From the NCBI GenBank assembly GCA_030015575.1, contig JASDDO010000024.1, forward strand, positions 219,872,996-219,936,995: a stretch of 64,000 nucleotides of DNA, given 5' to 3'. Under the pieces are notes generated by a model. That model was not told the origin of the DNA. It did no database searches and saw nothing but the letters and a program-made list of their open reading frames with translations. Origin of the DNA: Agapanthus africanus (Eukaryota; Streptophyta; Magnoliopsida; Asparagales; Amaryllidaceae). The position numbers were made by a program, and so were the translations under genes. Shown piece by piece: positions 34,209 to 45,671 of the stretch (its first letter is position 1; each line of letters starts with the position of its first letter).

Positions 34209-36390
34209 GATCTTTTATTTGTAGGGTCGTCTGCTCAGTCACTCCCTTTTCTTTAGATAATTCCGGAGGTATTTCTGCCGGGGCAAGCACTCGACGGCTT
34301 TGTACCACGATTCTTACATCATCGAGGTTTTCGTCCGCCAGTTCTTTAGCAAGTTTGGCTAACGCGTCTGCTTTGCTGTTTTCCGCGCGTGGTATGTTCT
34401 CTAAAGTATAGGAGGGAATTTGGGTCAATAGTTGTTGCACCTTTTCGCCGTACTTCACCAACTCCGGTTTGCACGTTTGGTAATCACCATTTACTTGACT
34501 AAAAACCAGTTGAGAATCCCCGTATATAAGGAGGTTTTCAATTCCCAGGTCGATGGCGATTTCGAGGCCTGCTATCAGAGCTTCGTATTCAGCTTCATTG
34601 TTTGTCCTCGGCTCTGTTAAGGAGAAGGCGAAGCGCATTATCCCTCCTTGTGGAGTTGCAAAGACGAGGCCTATCCCCGATTTGATCATTGGGATACCTT
34701 GTTTCTGTTTCTTTACGGAGGACGCTCCATCGAAATAGAGTTCCCATCGGGTGCTACCGCCGCCAATCGCATCAAATGCATGCTCGTCCGGCAAATCACA
34801 GTTCAGAGGAGAATCGGCCGGTATCGGATGCTCCGCGAGGAAATCGGCAATGGCCTGGCCTTTCACAGCCTTGAGAGGTTGATACGCTATCGAGAACTCC
34901 ATCAAGAGCAGGGCCCACTTAGCGAGTCGTCCCGTCAATATGGCTTTCGACATCAAGTATTTAAGGGGATCCACCTTTGAAATGAGACGGACTTCATGCG
35001 CCAACGCATAGTGCCTGAGCTTTGTTATCGCGAAGATTAACGCCAAGCAATGTTTTTCAATGGGAGAGTAGTTGCTTTCTGCCCCCAGTAGAACTCGACT
35101 TAAGTAGTAGAGTGATCTCTCTTTTCCCTGATCGTTCTCTTGCGCCCATAATGCGCCCAAGGAACCTTCGAGGGCGGTTGTATAAAGAATGAGGGGTTTT
35201 CCCTTGACCGGCGCGGCTAACACCGGAGGGTTCTGCAGGTACTGCTTGATCTCGTCTAGTGCACCTTGGCATTTGTGATCCCAAACGAATGGAGTTCCCT
35301 TTTTCATCAGGTGGCTGTAAGGACGGCATCTGCCTGAAAGATTGGCGATAAATCGCCGGATGTATGCGAGCTTCCCTTGGAGAGACCGCAACTGTTTGAG
35401 GGTTCTTGGCGGAGGCATTTCCATGATTGCTTTAATCTTTGACGGATCTATTTCGATACCTCGGTGTCGAACGATGAATCCCAGGAATTTGCCCGAGGAG
35501 ACTCCAAACGCGCATTTGAGGGGATTGATTTTCAAATTATATTGCCGAAGGCGTTGGAATACAGTCTCCAGATGGTTTAAATGCTCTTCGTATGACATGC
35601 TCTTTACTACGAGGTCATCAATATAGCACTCGACGATGTCATGTATGAGGTCGTCGAAGATCTTTGTCATGGCCCTTTGATAGGTAGCGCCAGCGTTCTT
35701 TAGACCAAAGGGCATAACCCTGTAGCAGAATACACCCAAAGGGGTTCGGAAAGCGGTGTGTTTCTGGTCTTCGGGATGCATCTTTATCTGATTGTATCCT
35801 GACGAACCGTCCATAAAGGAGAAAACCTCGTGAGTGGACGTGCTATCTATCATTAGCTCGGTTACCGGTACTGGGAAATCATCCTTCGGACAGGCTTTAT
35901 TGAGATCCCTGAAATCCACGCATATGCGTACCGTCCCATTCTTCTTCATTACCGGGACGATATTGGCGATCCAGTCGGGATATTGGACTTCTTGGATAAA
36001 TCCAGACTCGATCAGCTTCTTGACTTCGGCGTTTATGCTCATTTCAAGCTCGAGTCGCATCCTTCTTGGCGCTTGCTTGACTGGCTTGATATCTGGGGAT
36101 ATTACTAATTTATGCACAGCAACCTCCGGATCTAATCCTGGCATCTCGGAGTAGTTCCACGCGAAGCAGTCTTTATGCCATAGAAGCACGTTCTTTAACG
36201 CGGCCACCCTTTCTTCAGAGAGTAGCTCGCTGACAAATGTCGGTCGCGGGTCATCTGCCGATCCCAACTCAATCTTCCTGAGGTTATCTGCAGTAGTATG
36301 TATACTATCTTCCAGTTCTTTCGGAGCTGGCGGAAATTCTGAGATCACCTCATCATCGCTGTTCTCAAAGCACTGGGGAAGGTCATCCAC
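34174..36390 (-). CDS. pol: reverse transcriptase, RNase H and archaeal-type RNase H of element A
   Basis: 738 open codons. RT: FRDLNKACPKDDFP (about residue 160), SGYNQI (197), MPFGLKNAGATYQ (226) and the intact catalytic YIDD (256-259). The first RNase H (about 375-490) is degenerate at its first acidic position (LYTTALEGSLGALWAQ). The second, archaeal-type RNase H (about 550-690) keeps its acidic set: YFDGAS, NNEAEYEALI, YGDSQLV and SKADALAKLA. A weakened first and intact second RNase H is the hallmark of the Tat group. This is the best preserved part of the element. The enzyme would copy the element RNA in cytoplasmic particles. Confidence 0.95.
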   Translation of the reverse strand: MDDLPQCFENSDDEVISEFPPAPKELEDSIHTTADNLRKIELGSADDPRPTFVSELLSEERVAALKNVLLWHKDCFAWNYSEMPGLDPEVAVHKLVISPDIKPVKQAPRRMRLELEMSINAEVKKLIESGFIQEVQYPDWIANIVPVMKKNGTVRICVDFRDLNKACPKDDFPVPVTELMIDSTSTHEVFSFMDGSSGYNQIKMHPEDQKHTAFRTPLGVFCYRVMPFGLKNAGATYQRAMTKIFDDLIHDIVECYIDDLVVKSMSYEEHLNHLETVFQRLRQYNLKINPLKCAFGVSSGKFLGFIVRHRGIEIDPSKIKAIMEMPPPRTLKQLRSLQGKLAYIRRFIANLSGRCRPYSHLMKKGTPFVWDHKCQGALDEIKQYLQNPPVLAAPVKGKPLILYTTALEGSLGALWAQENDQGKERSLYYLSRVLLGAESNYSPIEKHCLALIFAITKLRHYALAHEVRLISKVDPLKYLMSKAILTGRLAKWALLLMEFSIAYQPLKAVKGQAIADFLAEHPIPADSPLNCDLPDEHAFDAIGGGSTRWELYFDGASSVKKQKQGIPMIKSGIGLVFATPQGGIMRFAFSLTEPRTNNEAEYEALIAGLEIAIDLGIENLLIYGDSQLVFSQVNGDYQTCKPELVKYGEKVQQLLTQIPSYTLENIPRAENSKADALAKLAKELADENLDDVRIVVQSRRVLAPAEIPPELSKEKGVTEQTTLQIKDREKAEAGGKSS

Positions 36391-37737
36391 GTTCTCGCGC
36401 TCTTCTTTTAATATCGCGATCGTATAACAAGTGCGAATCCGCTCCTAGGACTGAGGTGGATCCGGTTCTACTCTTGCGGCCTTGGGTTCATGCTTTTGTG
36501 GCGGCGTTACCCTCCAGCTGTTGGATAAAGCGAATCTGCCCCGTTGGTACTGGTCCTCGACCCAGTTCTTGAAGGTGAAGCAGTCTTCGGTAGGATGTCC
36601 TATGGCTCGGTGATAAGAGCAATAGCTCAAACGAGAAGCCTTGTTAGCTTGCTCAGGGTGTCTAGACTCTGGAAGCGCGATCATTTGATGTTTTAGGGCG
36701 AGCTTGAGTAACCTCTCCGTCTTGTCTCGGGGGAAGGAGTACGCTCGACTCATCTTCTCCGTGAGGGACGAATCCGAGCCGTGCAGTACCCGATCACGTA
36801 ACCCTCTAATCCTGCGTCGTTGTTGTCGGCTCCTCTTTCCGCTTCTTAATTTATTTCCGTCTCTGCGTCAGGCCTTCCGTACAACGGACTGACAAGGAAG
36901 AGCATCTTTGTCTTTTGCAGCCTGTTGAAATAGACGTTGCGTCCTGGCCTTCTCGTAGATGGCCATTTCGCGGTTGTGGTCTTCCCGAGCTTTCTGACCC
37001 ACTTTCCTGATAGGTTTGCCCATTCGTTCTTCAGATGACGGACTCGGCGCCTCAATCGCAGGGTCTGGTTTTGATGAGGGGTTGGCATCTCCTGACGGGG
37101 CGTTCTCTTCTTCATCAAAGGTGTATATGGCGTAGCTACTGTGGGCCCGTTCCCGTTTTCCCGCTCTCGCGTATCCAAGCCCGAGTGTTTCCATTTTCCC
37201 GTTGGGCAATTTGCGTTGAGTCCCGGGGACATCCCAAATCTTCTTGTAGAACCGAGCCTGCCGAACAGTCTGTTTTAAGGGTACTCCCTGGCGCTTTAAT
37301 AGCTTCTTTAATCCATTTGTATAGTATCTAGGCAGACGGATGGGTTGGAGCCTGTCAAGTGTAGCATCCGCGCCATGCCAGATCTCTTTCTCTACTTTCG
37401 ACTCTGAGGATCGGTAGAATAGGATCACTTTCTCACCCCTTTGCCTGGGAGGGACGTAAAATGTTTGCAGGTCCTGCACATTGTGAGCTTGCAGCGTGTC
37501 GAGATCCTTGTAGTGTTCTCGCGGTACCATGGTGATTTGCAGACTATGGTCATCGCCAGGGGGTGCTTGTATTGACAGCCGATTGGAGAACACAGCATTA
37601 ACTTCATCCTCTGAATCACTTCCGAAGACCAGCATGGGGGCGCCCGTCCCCAGGTTGTTGCGTTGAGATGGCCCTGCATAAACTATCTCTCCCTCTTCTT
37701 CGGTATCGCTCCCGAAAATAGGGATGGTGGCGGCGGT
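36391..37737 (-). pseudogene. Unusual linker between protease and RT of element A, with an extra zinc knuckle
   Basis: The frame is the same as gag and RT, interrupted by stops at 36868-36870 and 36445-36447. Upstream part: two acidic GSD repeats (PIFGSDTEEEGEI, LVFGSDSEDEVNA), then a conserved-looking globular stretch (DLQTFYVPPRQRG, RLPRYYTNGLKKLLKR). Downstream part: C-x2-H-x4-H-x4-C (CSYHRAIGHPTEDC, about 36588-36629) followed by VEDQYQRGRFALS. That is nearly the same as a gag segment at about 43070-43170. It appears to be a partial duplication of the gag/protease region, or an accessory domain. Confidence 0.7.
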
Positions 37738-40700
37738 TGTAACAACCCTAATTTTCATATACACTTTTCTGTACAAATTTTTAAATTTTTTTTAAAACCA
37801 TAAAGAAGTATTTTATTCCGAGCACAAGATATATATAATTAATTATTTTGTTTTTAAATAATTTCATTTTTAGTGTACATTAAATTGTTTTTTTAAATTT
37901 AAAGTGTACTTTGATATTTAATGCTGCTGATATCATTTTAAGTAACTATTTTTCTACAATAATTACAAGAAGGATCTTGTAGCTCATTGGTAATACCTTG
38001 CATTGCTGAACCAAGCCACCAGAGTTCGAATCCCATACCCCACATTAATTTTATTATTGATTTTTTTAAAAACCTTTAGAATACCAAGAGTTTACACGTG
38101 CATATCTCACAAAAACCCCACTACACCCAAAGATGTAACACTTGCAGAGGGTAGATGGACCGTCGGGGAAGATCCAGGTCACCGGACTCGGTCGGGAATC
38201 GGCCAACTCGGCCTTGACTCGGCCGACTCAGTGATCCGACCGAGTCACGGCCGAGTCACCCACTTTTAGGCCGATTCCGGCAAGGGTCACAACATGAAAG
38301 TTGTGTCTTTTGGTATTCCCTACTCACCTGCAAAGTTTCAGCCCAATCCCACTTCCAGAGATCTTTAAAACCCCCAATTACTCCACTTTTAATACATTTT
38401 TATTACATTTTATCACATTTTTATTTTTTAACTTTTCATCTACCCTAACCCTAACCCTAGCCTAGCCCTATATAAAGGCCCCTACCCTCTACCTTTTCCC
38501 CTCACAACTCTAAGCATACTCTCTAAAACTCTTGAGAACTTGGTGCAAAGAGCGAGAAGCGAAGCGCTGCCGAAACCGACGACGGATTCCGGCGACCGGA
38601 TCAAGACCGACGTGACGTTTCCAACGAATCGGCAACCACCACACCTTTTAGAACGCTTAGCTTGTCCAAACCCGTAAGTCCCAACCTTCTACCTCTCTTT
38701 TCTATATTTGCAAAATACGACTTTTTGAAACCCGACGGAAATCGGACAAACCGATTTCCGATTCGGTTTTTCTTAAAAATTCCACTTGTCACCTAATACA
38801 TATTATCAACCCTCTTGCATGTTGACTATTAATCACCCTTAAATCAAATTTAATTGTACTTTTCCACATGAAATGATAAGTTCTTTAGAAAACCGTATTT
38901 CTTGCATAAAAATACCATCAAGTTAAATTTTAATGTTCTATTTAGATACCCCACTCCTAATCATGTTTATTTTGATAACAAAACTTGTTTCATTCAATTT
39001 GGATGAAATTTCACACATGAAATGATAACGTTTATGAATACCGTATTCTTGCACCTTAATACCCTTAAGTTTAACATAGCTTATTTCACCTTGAAACTTC
39101 ACCAAAATTTAATATAAGTCACGGGGTAATGACCTACCCTTACACACACTCATTATAACCCTAATTGATAAATAACAAAAATACAGAATACGATATTATA
39201 GGACTTTTTCACTAAAATACCATAACCTTTATAACTTTTAGTTTAACCCTTAAATTGTAAACTTTTCTAAATAAAACTTATATAAAATGAAAGCACGATT
39301 GGTCATGGACATCGATCGTTTATCTAAACTGTCTTGTGGGTTTAGGCAAGTGTGTCTAAGGCTAGTGGTTTTTAATTAGGCCCACGACTGTGGTTCCTTC
39401 CCACTTACCTGGCACTTACCTGGCTGCATTCGACGGTGAAGAGGCGATTTGAGGCTTCTAATGACTCATCGTTTAGACCATAGAATATAGGTTAGATGGT
39501 CTAGGAAACCCTAACAACTAAAATATGGAGAACTATATACTTTTACAAATAAATACCCTATATTTAGAAAATCTTTTCCCTAAATTAAAAGTATTTATAA
39601 AACCTGAGCAAGGTGCCATTACAACCCATTCGTGGGGAACCTGTTAGGGATAGCACGGTTCATCGTGCACCCGCAGGCTAGTAGTGCGAGATTCAGACCT
39701 CCGCAAGGAGCATTCGGTCTCGAAAGGTTTAAATACAATATTTAAGGAAAGTAATATTTTTTTTTGTAAATAAAATATTCATTTAAAAATCATTTAAGTG
39801 TTTTATTATATATAATTATCATTTAAACACTTATTTTTTTATAATATCAAGTTTCCACTTTTTCCTAAAAATCATAGATTAAAAGTTACATTAAAATACC
39901 ACGAATTTCAAATAAACAATTAATACTTTTATTAGGATATATTCACTAGAATAACACAAATAAAATTCACATCCATTACAATAATAAAGACGATTATTAA
40001 ATACTTGAGGTATATTTTGAAAACTATACAAAAGTACTTTTTACATAAAACCCCCTCAAGTTTCACAAATTACAATAAGGCCCCTAGCTAATATTGAACT
40101 TCAAATTATCTTTCTTTTAGTCTGACTCGGGTTAGAGTCTGACTAATTCTGACTTGAATATAATTCAAGTCAATCTATATTTCAATCATATTCCAACACA
40201 ACTTGAAATCATGAATCCCTGAATACAGTTAACAATATATTCATTTTTTGACTGAATCAAACCATGGATATTCATTCCATTATCCTGATATTCCATTTAC
40301 CTGATTATACAGTTGCAACATGTTTACTGATATCATGGTTTTGGTCAGTCACTCAATTTACATATTCCATTACTACAACACTGTTAAAACATTACGGGGT
40401 TTAAAGGGGTAGATTGGTACGGAAGATGTTAAAAGTGGAATGAGGTGGTCAGATTAAGACACCTAACATGAATACTGTTGCTGTTGTACCGTGGCATAAC
40501 GGTTCCTTGTACTCTCCGTTTGCACTGATCTCTAGCATATAGAGATCCCCCTCGTATACACTGGCATTCTTCTGTACCAAGCTACAAACAACTGCGTTAA
40601 ACAATATTCCATAATATTCTACAACATAATACTCTAGAAAATACTGTTACTCTGCCATTCTCACTCCACTTTTCTTTGGGACTTACCGAGCGACCTGTTC

Positions 40701-41080
40701 GCTGACGACATTCTATTTCTTTCTTCCTTGAATGTCGTCAGGTGCGTTGGACCAAGTTGAGACCGAGCCAACAACTGAAGATTTGGAGCAGTTCCAAGAA
40801 GATCCAGAGCTCTAGACTTTGTACTTGTTCTTTCCAGTATTTCCTTTTATTATTATGCCACTGTTTAGGCATTGCTTTCTTTTTTTCATTCCAGTTGTAT
40901 TTTCATTTCATGCATTGTATAAAGAATGTTATTAATGAAAGTTGCTGTTATCTCAATCTCATTTGTCTCTTGTGATTATTTTATATTGCTTAGTTACGCT
41001 TAGCGTATGTACTTCTGAGTACATACGTAGCGGGCCTCGTCACGACCACTTCGCCGTACATTGGGAAGCGGGGCGTGACA
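37738..41080 (+). mobile_element. Solo LTR D (chromovirus-type) inside gag-pol of element A
   Basis: 3,343 bp starting TGTAACAACCC and ending GGGCGTGACA, with a perfect TSD GCGGT (37733-37737 and 41081-41085). Termini resemble those of the Tekay-type LTR at 7471. TATA box CTATATAAAGG lies at about 38468-38478 on the plus strand, just downstream of telomere-like CCCTAACCCTAACCCTAG. The rest is AT-rich and non-coding. A 12-bp perfect inverted repeat lies at 40702-40713 and 40730-40741. Both reading-frame phases at the borders show that it split one open frame. Confidence 0.93.
37976..38030 (+). repeat. tRNA-like (Pol III box A/box B) segment in solo LTR D
   Basis: TAGCTCATTGGTA resembles a Pol III A box and AGTTCGAATCC a B box, at tRNA-like spacing. 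It may be a fossil SINE head or a tRNA-derived piece. No full tRNA fold is evident. Confidence 0.4.
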
Positions 41081-41085
41081 GCGGT

Positions 41086-44000
41086 TTTGTTCTCCGGGTC
41101 GCGACACCTTTCTGTATCCTCGAAATCTGGCAAAAAGTACTTCGCATCTTCGTACTTGCGGACTTCGTTCACGGAAAATGGGTTCAACTCACCTGTTACA
41201 GTATACTCGAAACCATCCTTAAAGTACTTCATACACTGATGTTGCGTAGAAGGGATGATGTTGTACTCGTGTAGCCAAGGACGACCGAGCAAGGCGTTGT
41301 AGCAGGTCTTGGCGTCGATGACATGGAATTTGATGTCTGTGACGAGAAGTCCAAAGCGTAATGTTAGTATCACAGATCCGAGAGTCCGTGACGATTGTGA
41401 ATCGAAACCGGAGATAGTAATTTTGTCACGAGCGAGGTGTTGCACACTCATGCAGATTTCCTTCAACACCCAAATATTAAGGAGATTGACGGAGGATCCA
41501 TTATCCACCAGGATCTTGCCTATCTTGATATCATGGCAGTATCCGGAGACATATAGGGGACGGTTGTGGTCGCACGTCCCGAGAAGGAGGTCTTCATCAC
41601 CGAAAGTGATATCGGCCGTATGCACTTCCTCCAGTTCATCCTTCATCTTTTCAGTGGCGAGGAAGGCTTGGAATTGCTCAGGTTCTTGTAACGCCTTAAT
41701 TAGTGAGTCTCGCGCTTCTTTTGATAATAGGAGGGCATCGAGAATGCTAAGCTGAGAAGGTAGCTTCCTTAGATGCGCGAGGATGTTATAGTCCACCTTA
41801 CCCTTCCTGGGAGGGTCTTTGGTAGTTAGTTCTTTCATGACTTGGTCATCTAAAGTGATATCCTCAGTGACCTTTTCCTTTCCCTTATCTTTTCTATTCG
41901 CGGGACCGAAATTCTTTTCTGGGAGTGTGCGGTTGCGCAGCTGAATGTTTTCGCAGGCTTCCGATTTCTCCTCTTTCCCTAAAACGGATTCTTTAAAGAG
42001 AGGGCCCAGAGCCATTTCTTCATCAGAGTCGCTCCCAAAGGTGAGAACTTGTGACCCCTCGGCGTGAGCCATATAACAGTTACCAGTAGTTCTGTTGTGC
42101 CCATCGACAGTACTTCTTTGCTCCCGACGGATCTTGCGTTTCATGCGCTTAACATGTTGCCGACGAGCAACATATCCTTGCCACCATATCTTAAAGGCGT
42201 CGCACTCCTCCGTGGGGTGTGAGATTTTCCGATGATATGCGCAATAATCAGGGTGCCTCTCCACCCTATCGTGCGTGTTTCCTTCCGAGGGTGGTAGCTT
42301 CATTCCCATTGACATGGCTTTGGTAAACCTTTTCCTCGTCTTGAATATCTTCTTGTCTACTTCGGATGCCTTTCGCTCTGGCAGGGGTAGTTCAACTCTT
42401 TCGTTCAGTCGCCAGCCTTTGGTTCCTTCTGACGTTGCCATCTCATGCTCCTGATCCGCTTTACTCTTTAGACGAATCTCGTCTAGAAAGGCATTGATCA
42501 TTTCATTTGTTGGCCAAACACGCTCTGGTCCAGGCTCTGCCTCCAGCTTCTTAGTGCCAGGAGTTTTCCCATCATCGGCAAACGAGTGGGAGATTACGTT
42601 ACAACTCGCCACATATCCTTCGGATTCATCCGATGAGCTCTCTCCATCATCTTTCTCTTGAAAGATGTGGTTGAGGAACTCTCGCAGTGTGACAGGAGTT
42701 CGCGCCTTTTGATTGTATTCTTCCAGCGCGTCGATTTGCTTCTGCAAGTTCGTGTGCTCGTTTCCAAGCTTCACGGGCTTCTTTTTCTTCGAAGATTTTG
42801 ACGGTTGGGCGTGAGTATTTGGGCCATTATCGCGAGTCTTCGTAGTTGGGCGGGGCTTCAACATCCCTTCGATAATTTGAGGTTCAAGAGGGTCCTTCCA
42901 TTCGATCGCAGGGCACGCATGAAGGTCTCTCAGCATTCTTTTGGTTTTAGTTGATAGCATGACCTCCCATGGAGCTTCTTCAACAAAGGAGCAGGTTGCC
43001 CCCGGTGTATCTGTTTTCTTAGGAGTATGCGGTTGTGGTGGGTTCACCTTCCACTTTTCGGATAGTATAAACTTCCCCCGGAGGTATTGATCTTCAATCC
43101 ATCCTTTGAAGACGAAGCAATCTTCAATCGGATGACTTACCGTTTGATGATAAGGGCAATAGTTAGGGTTATTCACTTCGGTGGGTTGCGGCGGTCGCCT
43201 TGGATTTGGTAGGTTTATAAGTCTGTTACGTATTGCCAGCTCGAATAACCGTTTCGTCTTGTCCCGTGTGAACGAGTAGGGACGTTTCATCTTCTCATTA
43301 TAATATCGGCGTCCTTCTTCCAGTTGATCTGCCGGTTTCGGGGCGTTAGGTTGCTGTTGGGCATTCGCGACGAAGGTTGCCCTTCCTTTACCCTTGTCAT
43401 TCCGAGGTTCCGACTTCGGGGGAGGTGGTCTATGACCCATCTGGTCCATCTGAGCCAACTTGTCGATTAAAGCCTGGAATGTGGTTGGCTTAAAGAACAT
43501 CATAAACTGGGAGATAGTTGCGTGGGGGTCTAGGGTTCCCACGAACATGCCCACTACGGGTGCTTCCTCAATGCGTTGCTCGCATCTCGACCACAAATTC
43601 CGCTAGCGTATAGCATACTGGACCCAGGTTTCGCCTGGTTTAACCCTGGCGTTAATCAATGCAGTTATTGGAGTGCGTTCGCTGGCACTTGCGAATCGCT
43701 GAGTAAACAGCAGCTCCATCTCAGCGAACGTTTTGATAGAATCGTTCGGGAGTTCCGAATACCATTCGAACGCTGTTTCTGATAAGCTGCCTACGAACTG
43801 GCGGAGCAACAGTTTATCATCACCGCCGGTGTTACCGCAGAGGGCCCGGAACTGGGCGACATGTTGATGGGGGTTGCCGGTCCCCTTATACACATGGAAT
43901 TTTGGTATCGTATAACCTTGCGGGTATTTGATTTGGTCGTACCAGCTCGGATACGGCCGTCCCGTTTTTACGACTTGACCAGCTGCCTCAGTCGCATGGT

Positions 44001-45519
44001 GAACCCGGATTTGCTGGGCTATGCAGTCAACCAATTCAGCCTTAGAGATTGCCTCCTCCTTGGCCGTTGAGAGGGCTGGTGGTGGATTTGACGTCTCCCC
44101 TCGGTCGTCTTCAAGAACGATTGGGGGATCCTCGGCGGGTAAGTCCTGCTGGATCATCATGCCTATCATATCTTGGAAGAGAAGGCCCATACGTTGTATG
44201 TTGGCTGCTTGTTCAGCAACCTCTTTGTCCTTTTTCTCCAGTATCCGGCGAAGAAATTCAGCATCGGTTTCTTCCTCCTGGCGCGCGTCCGAGGACGTTT
44301 CTGGGCTTTCTTTTGGCCCGGTAAGTGCGGCCATAGCATTCATCATTTCCTGAAGCTTTTGTTGCTGCTCCTGGGCTTTCGTCACGGATCGGGTAAGCGG
44401 TCGGTGGCCTGTAGAAGTGCGGCTTTCCTCCTTTCCAGAGGCCATGTAAACAGTGTGCACCACTATGCCCCCAGACTTCGGGCGTCTGGACTTAGTGCTT
44501 TTAACCGTTGTTGCAGGCTGGGGGATCTTCTCTGGCCTCCTCCTTTTATGAGCCATGGAGGTTGAGGGGGCCGTTGAGGTGGGCGTCCAGACAGCCTTTT
44601 GGGGTTTAGCCTGGTGACCAGCTTCCGGTTGGATTTTCAGCTTCTTGTGTTGGCGGGAGAAGTTTGGATTGATGATCGAGTCTTGGGCCTGCCGCCAAAC
44701 CTTATAGATTTTGGAAGACAGCCGTTGAGGGGATCGGGGCTGTTCTGATTTTATTTCCACAACCTTTTTTAGTGGGGGAGGAGACCTCTTTAGCACTGCA
44801 GCAAGAGAATTCCTTCGCACCTTATTTAGCATCTCGAAGCTGTTCCCAGTTGGAACAGCAACATTAACTTCTGCCATCGGGGCTGATGGAGTCAACCCGG
44901 AGGGGGAGTTGCCCCCAGCCTTCCTCACTCGGCGCCAATGACGACGTCGAGCGTGTCGAGCGGACGGCGTAGGGTCAGCGGTAAGAATGGTTTCGTCTTG
45001 CCCCCTGTGTGGGTGGGGGGTCGCTGTTGGTGTTAGCCTGTCAAAGACCGATGTCCTTTGGGCAGCAGGAGCGGGAGATGAAGCCGTCAATCTTGTAAAG
45101 ACCGACACTGTGGCAGGAGAAGTCGCTTTGATGTCTTCAGGAGCAGGACCGGTCACTTTCTGAGAAGCAGCCACCTCTGAGATTGTAGGCCCCATGATGA
45201 GTTCGCAGGATTTCTGGCCCAATCTAGAGAAGACCGAGGCGTTGACGTTGGGCGACTCGCTGAGAGGAGCCCCGGCAGGGGTAAGACGATCAAAGACCGA
45301 TTTCTTGAGAGCTTCCTTTGTCAGCACCGGCGCCGCGAAGCTTGTTGGTGGGAGTATAGTCCCAAAGAACAATCTGGTAGTGGCCTGAGTCACCTGGTCC
45401 ACCGGCATTGTGAATAACAAAGCAGCTTGGGGTCCGTAGGCTATGCCTCCTGGCGAGGCAAAGCGTTGGTCGCAATTGCAGTTTGAGCAGTTGGAGAATT
45501 TCGCAGAAGTAGAAGCCAT
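41086..45519 (-). pseudogene. gag: gag and protease of element A, one internal stop, cut by solo LTR D
   Basis: The ATG at 45519 (MASTSAKFSNCSN) opens one frame to 41086, interrupted once by TAG at 43603-43605. The N-terminus carries four SVFxRL motifs in about 120 residues, then basic stretches. The capsid domain is recognisable (YTIPKFHVYKGTGNPHQHVAQF, SLSETAFEWYSELP). Two zinc knuckles of the type C-x2-H-x4-H-x4-C follow (CPYHQTVSHPIEDC and CAYHRKISHPTEEC). The protease shows the active-site ILVDNGSSVNLL with Asp-Asn-Gly in place of D[ST]G, then LGRPWLHEYNIIPSTQHQ. After removal of D the frame continues at 37737 in phase. It would give Gag-Pro-Pol as one polyprotein, typical of Tat elements. 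Confidence 0.9.
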
Positions 45520-45648
45520 ATATCCTTTGCTTTCTGCAATAAGCAAGATGCCAATTCTTAGTATCTTGAAACCCAAGGGCAACTATTGGCGAACCGCGAT
45601 TGGTTCGCGAATCACGACACACGAAGTGTGGAGTGGAAAGAGGAAAAG

Positions 45649-45666
45649 GTCCCACCGGGCGTGCCA
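45649..45666 (-). promoter_or_regulatory. Primer-binding site of element A
   Basis: On the minus strand TGGCACGCCCGGTGGGAC starts five bases after the 5' LTR end. It begins TGG, the complement of a tRNA CCA tail. I could not assign the tRNA with certainty. Confidence 0.75.
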
Positions 45667-45671
45667 GAATC

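Noticed and set aside
33558..36154. Plus-strand frames opposite integrase and RT
   Set aside because: They are shadows of the minus-strand pol, which has all catalytic motifs.
38441..38462. Interstitial telomere
   Set aside because: Only about three CCCTAA-like units are present, just before a TATA box. A telo-box motif is more likely.
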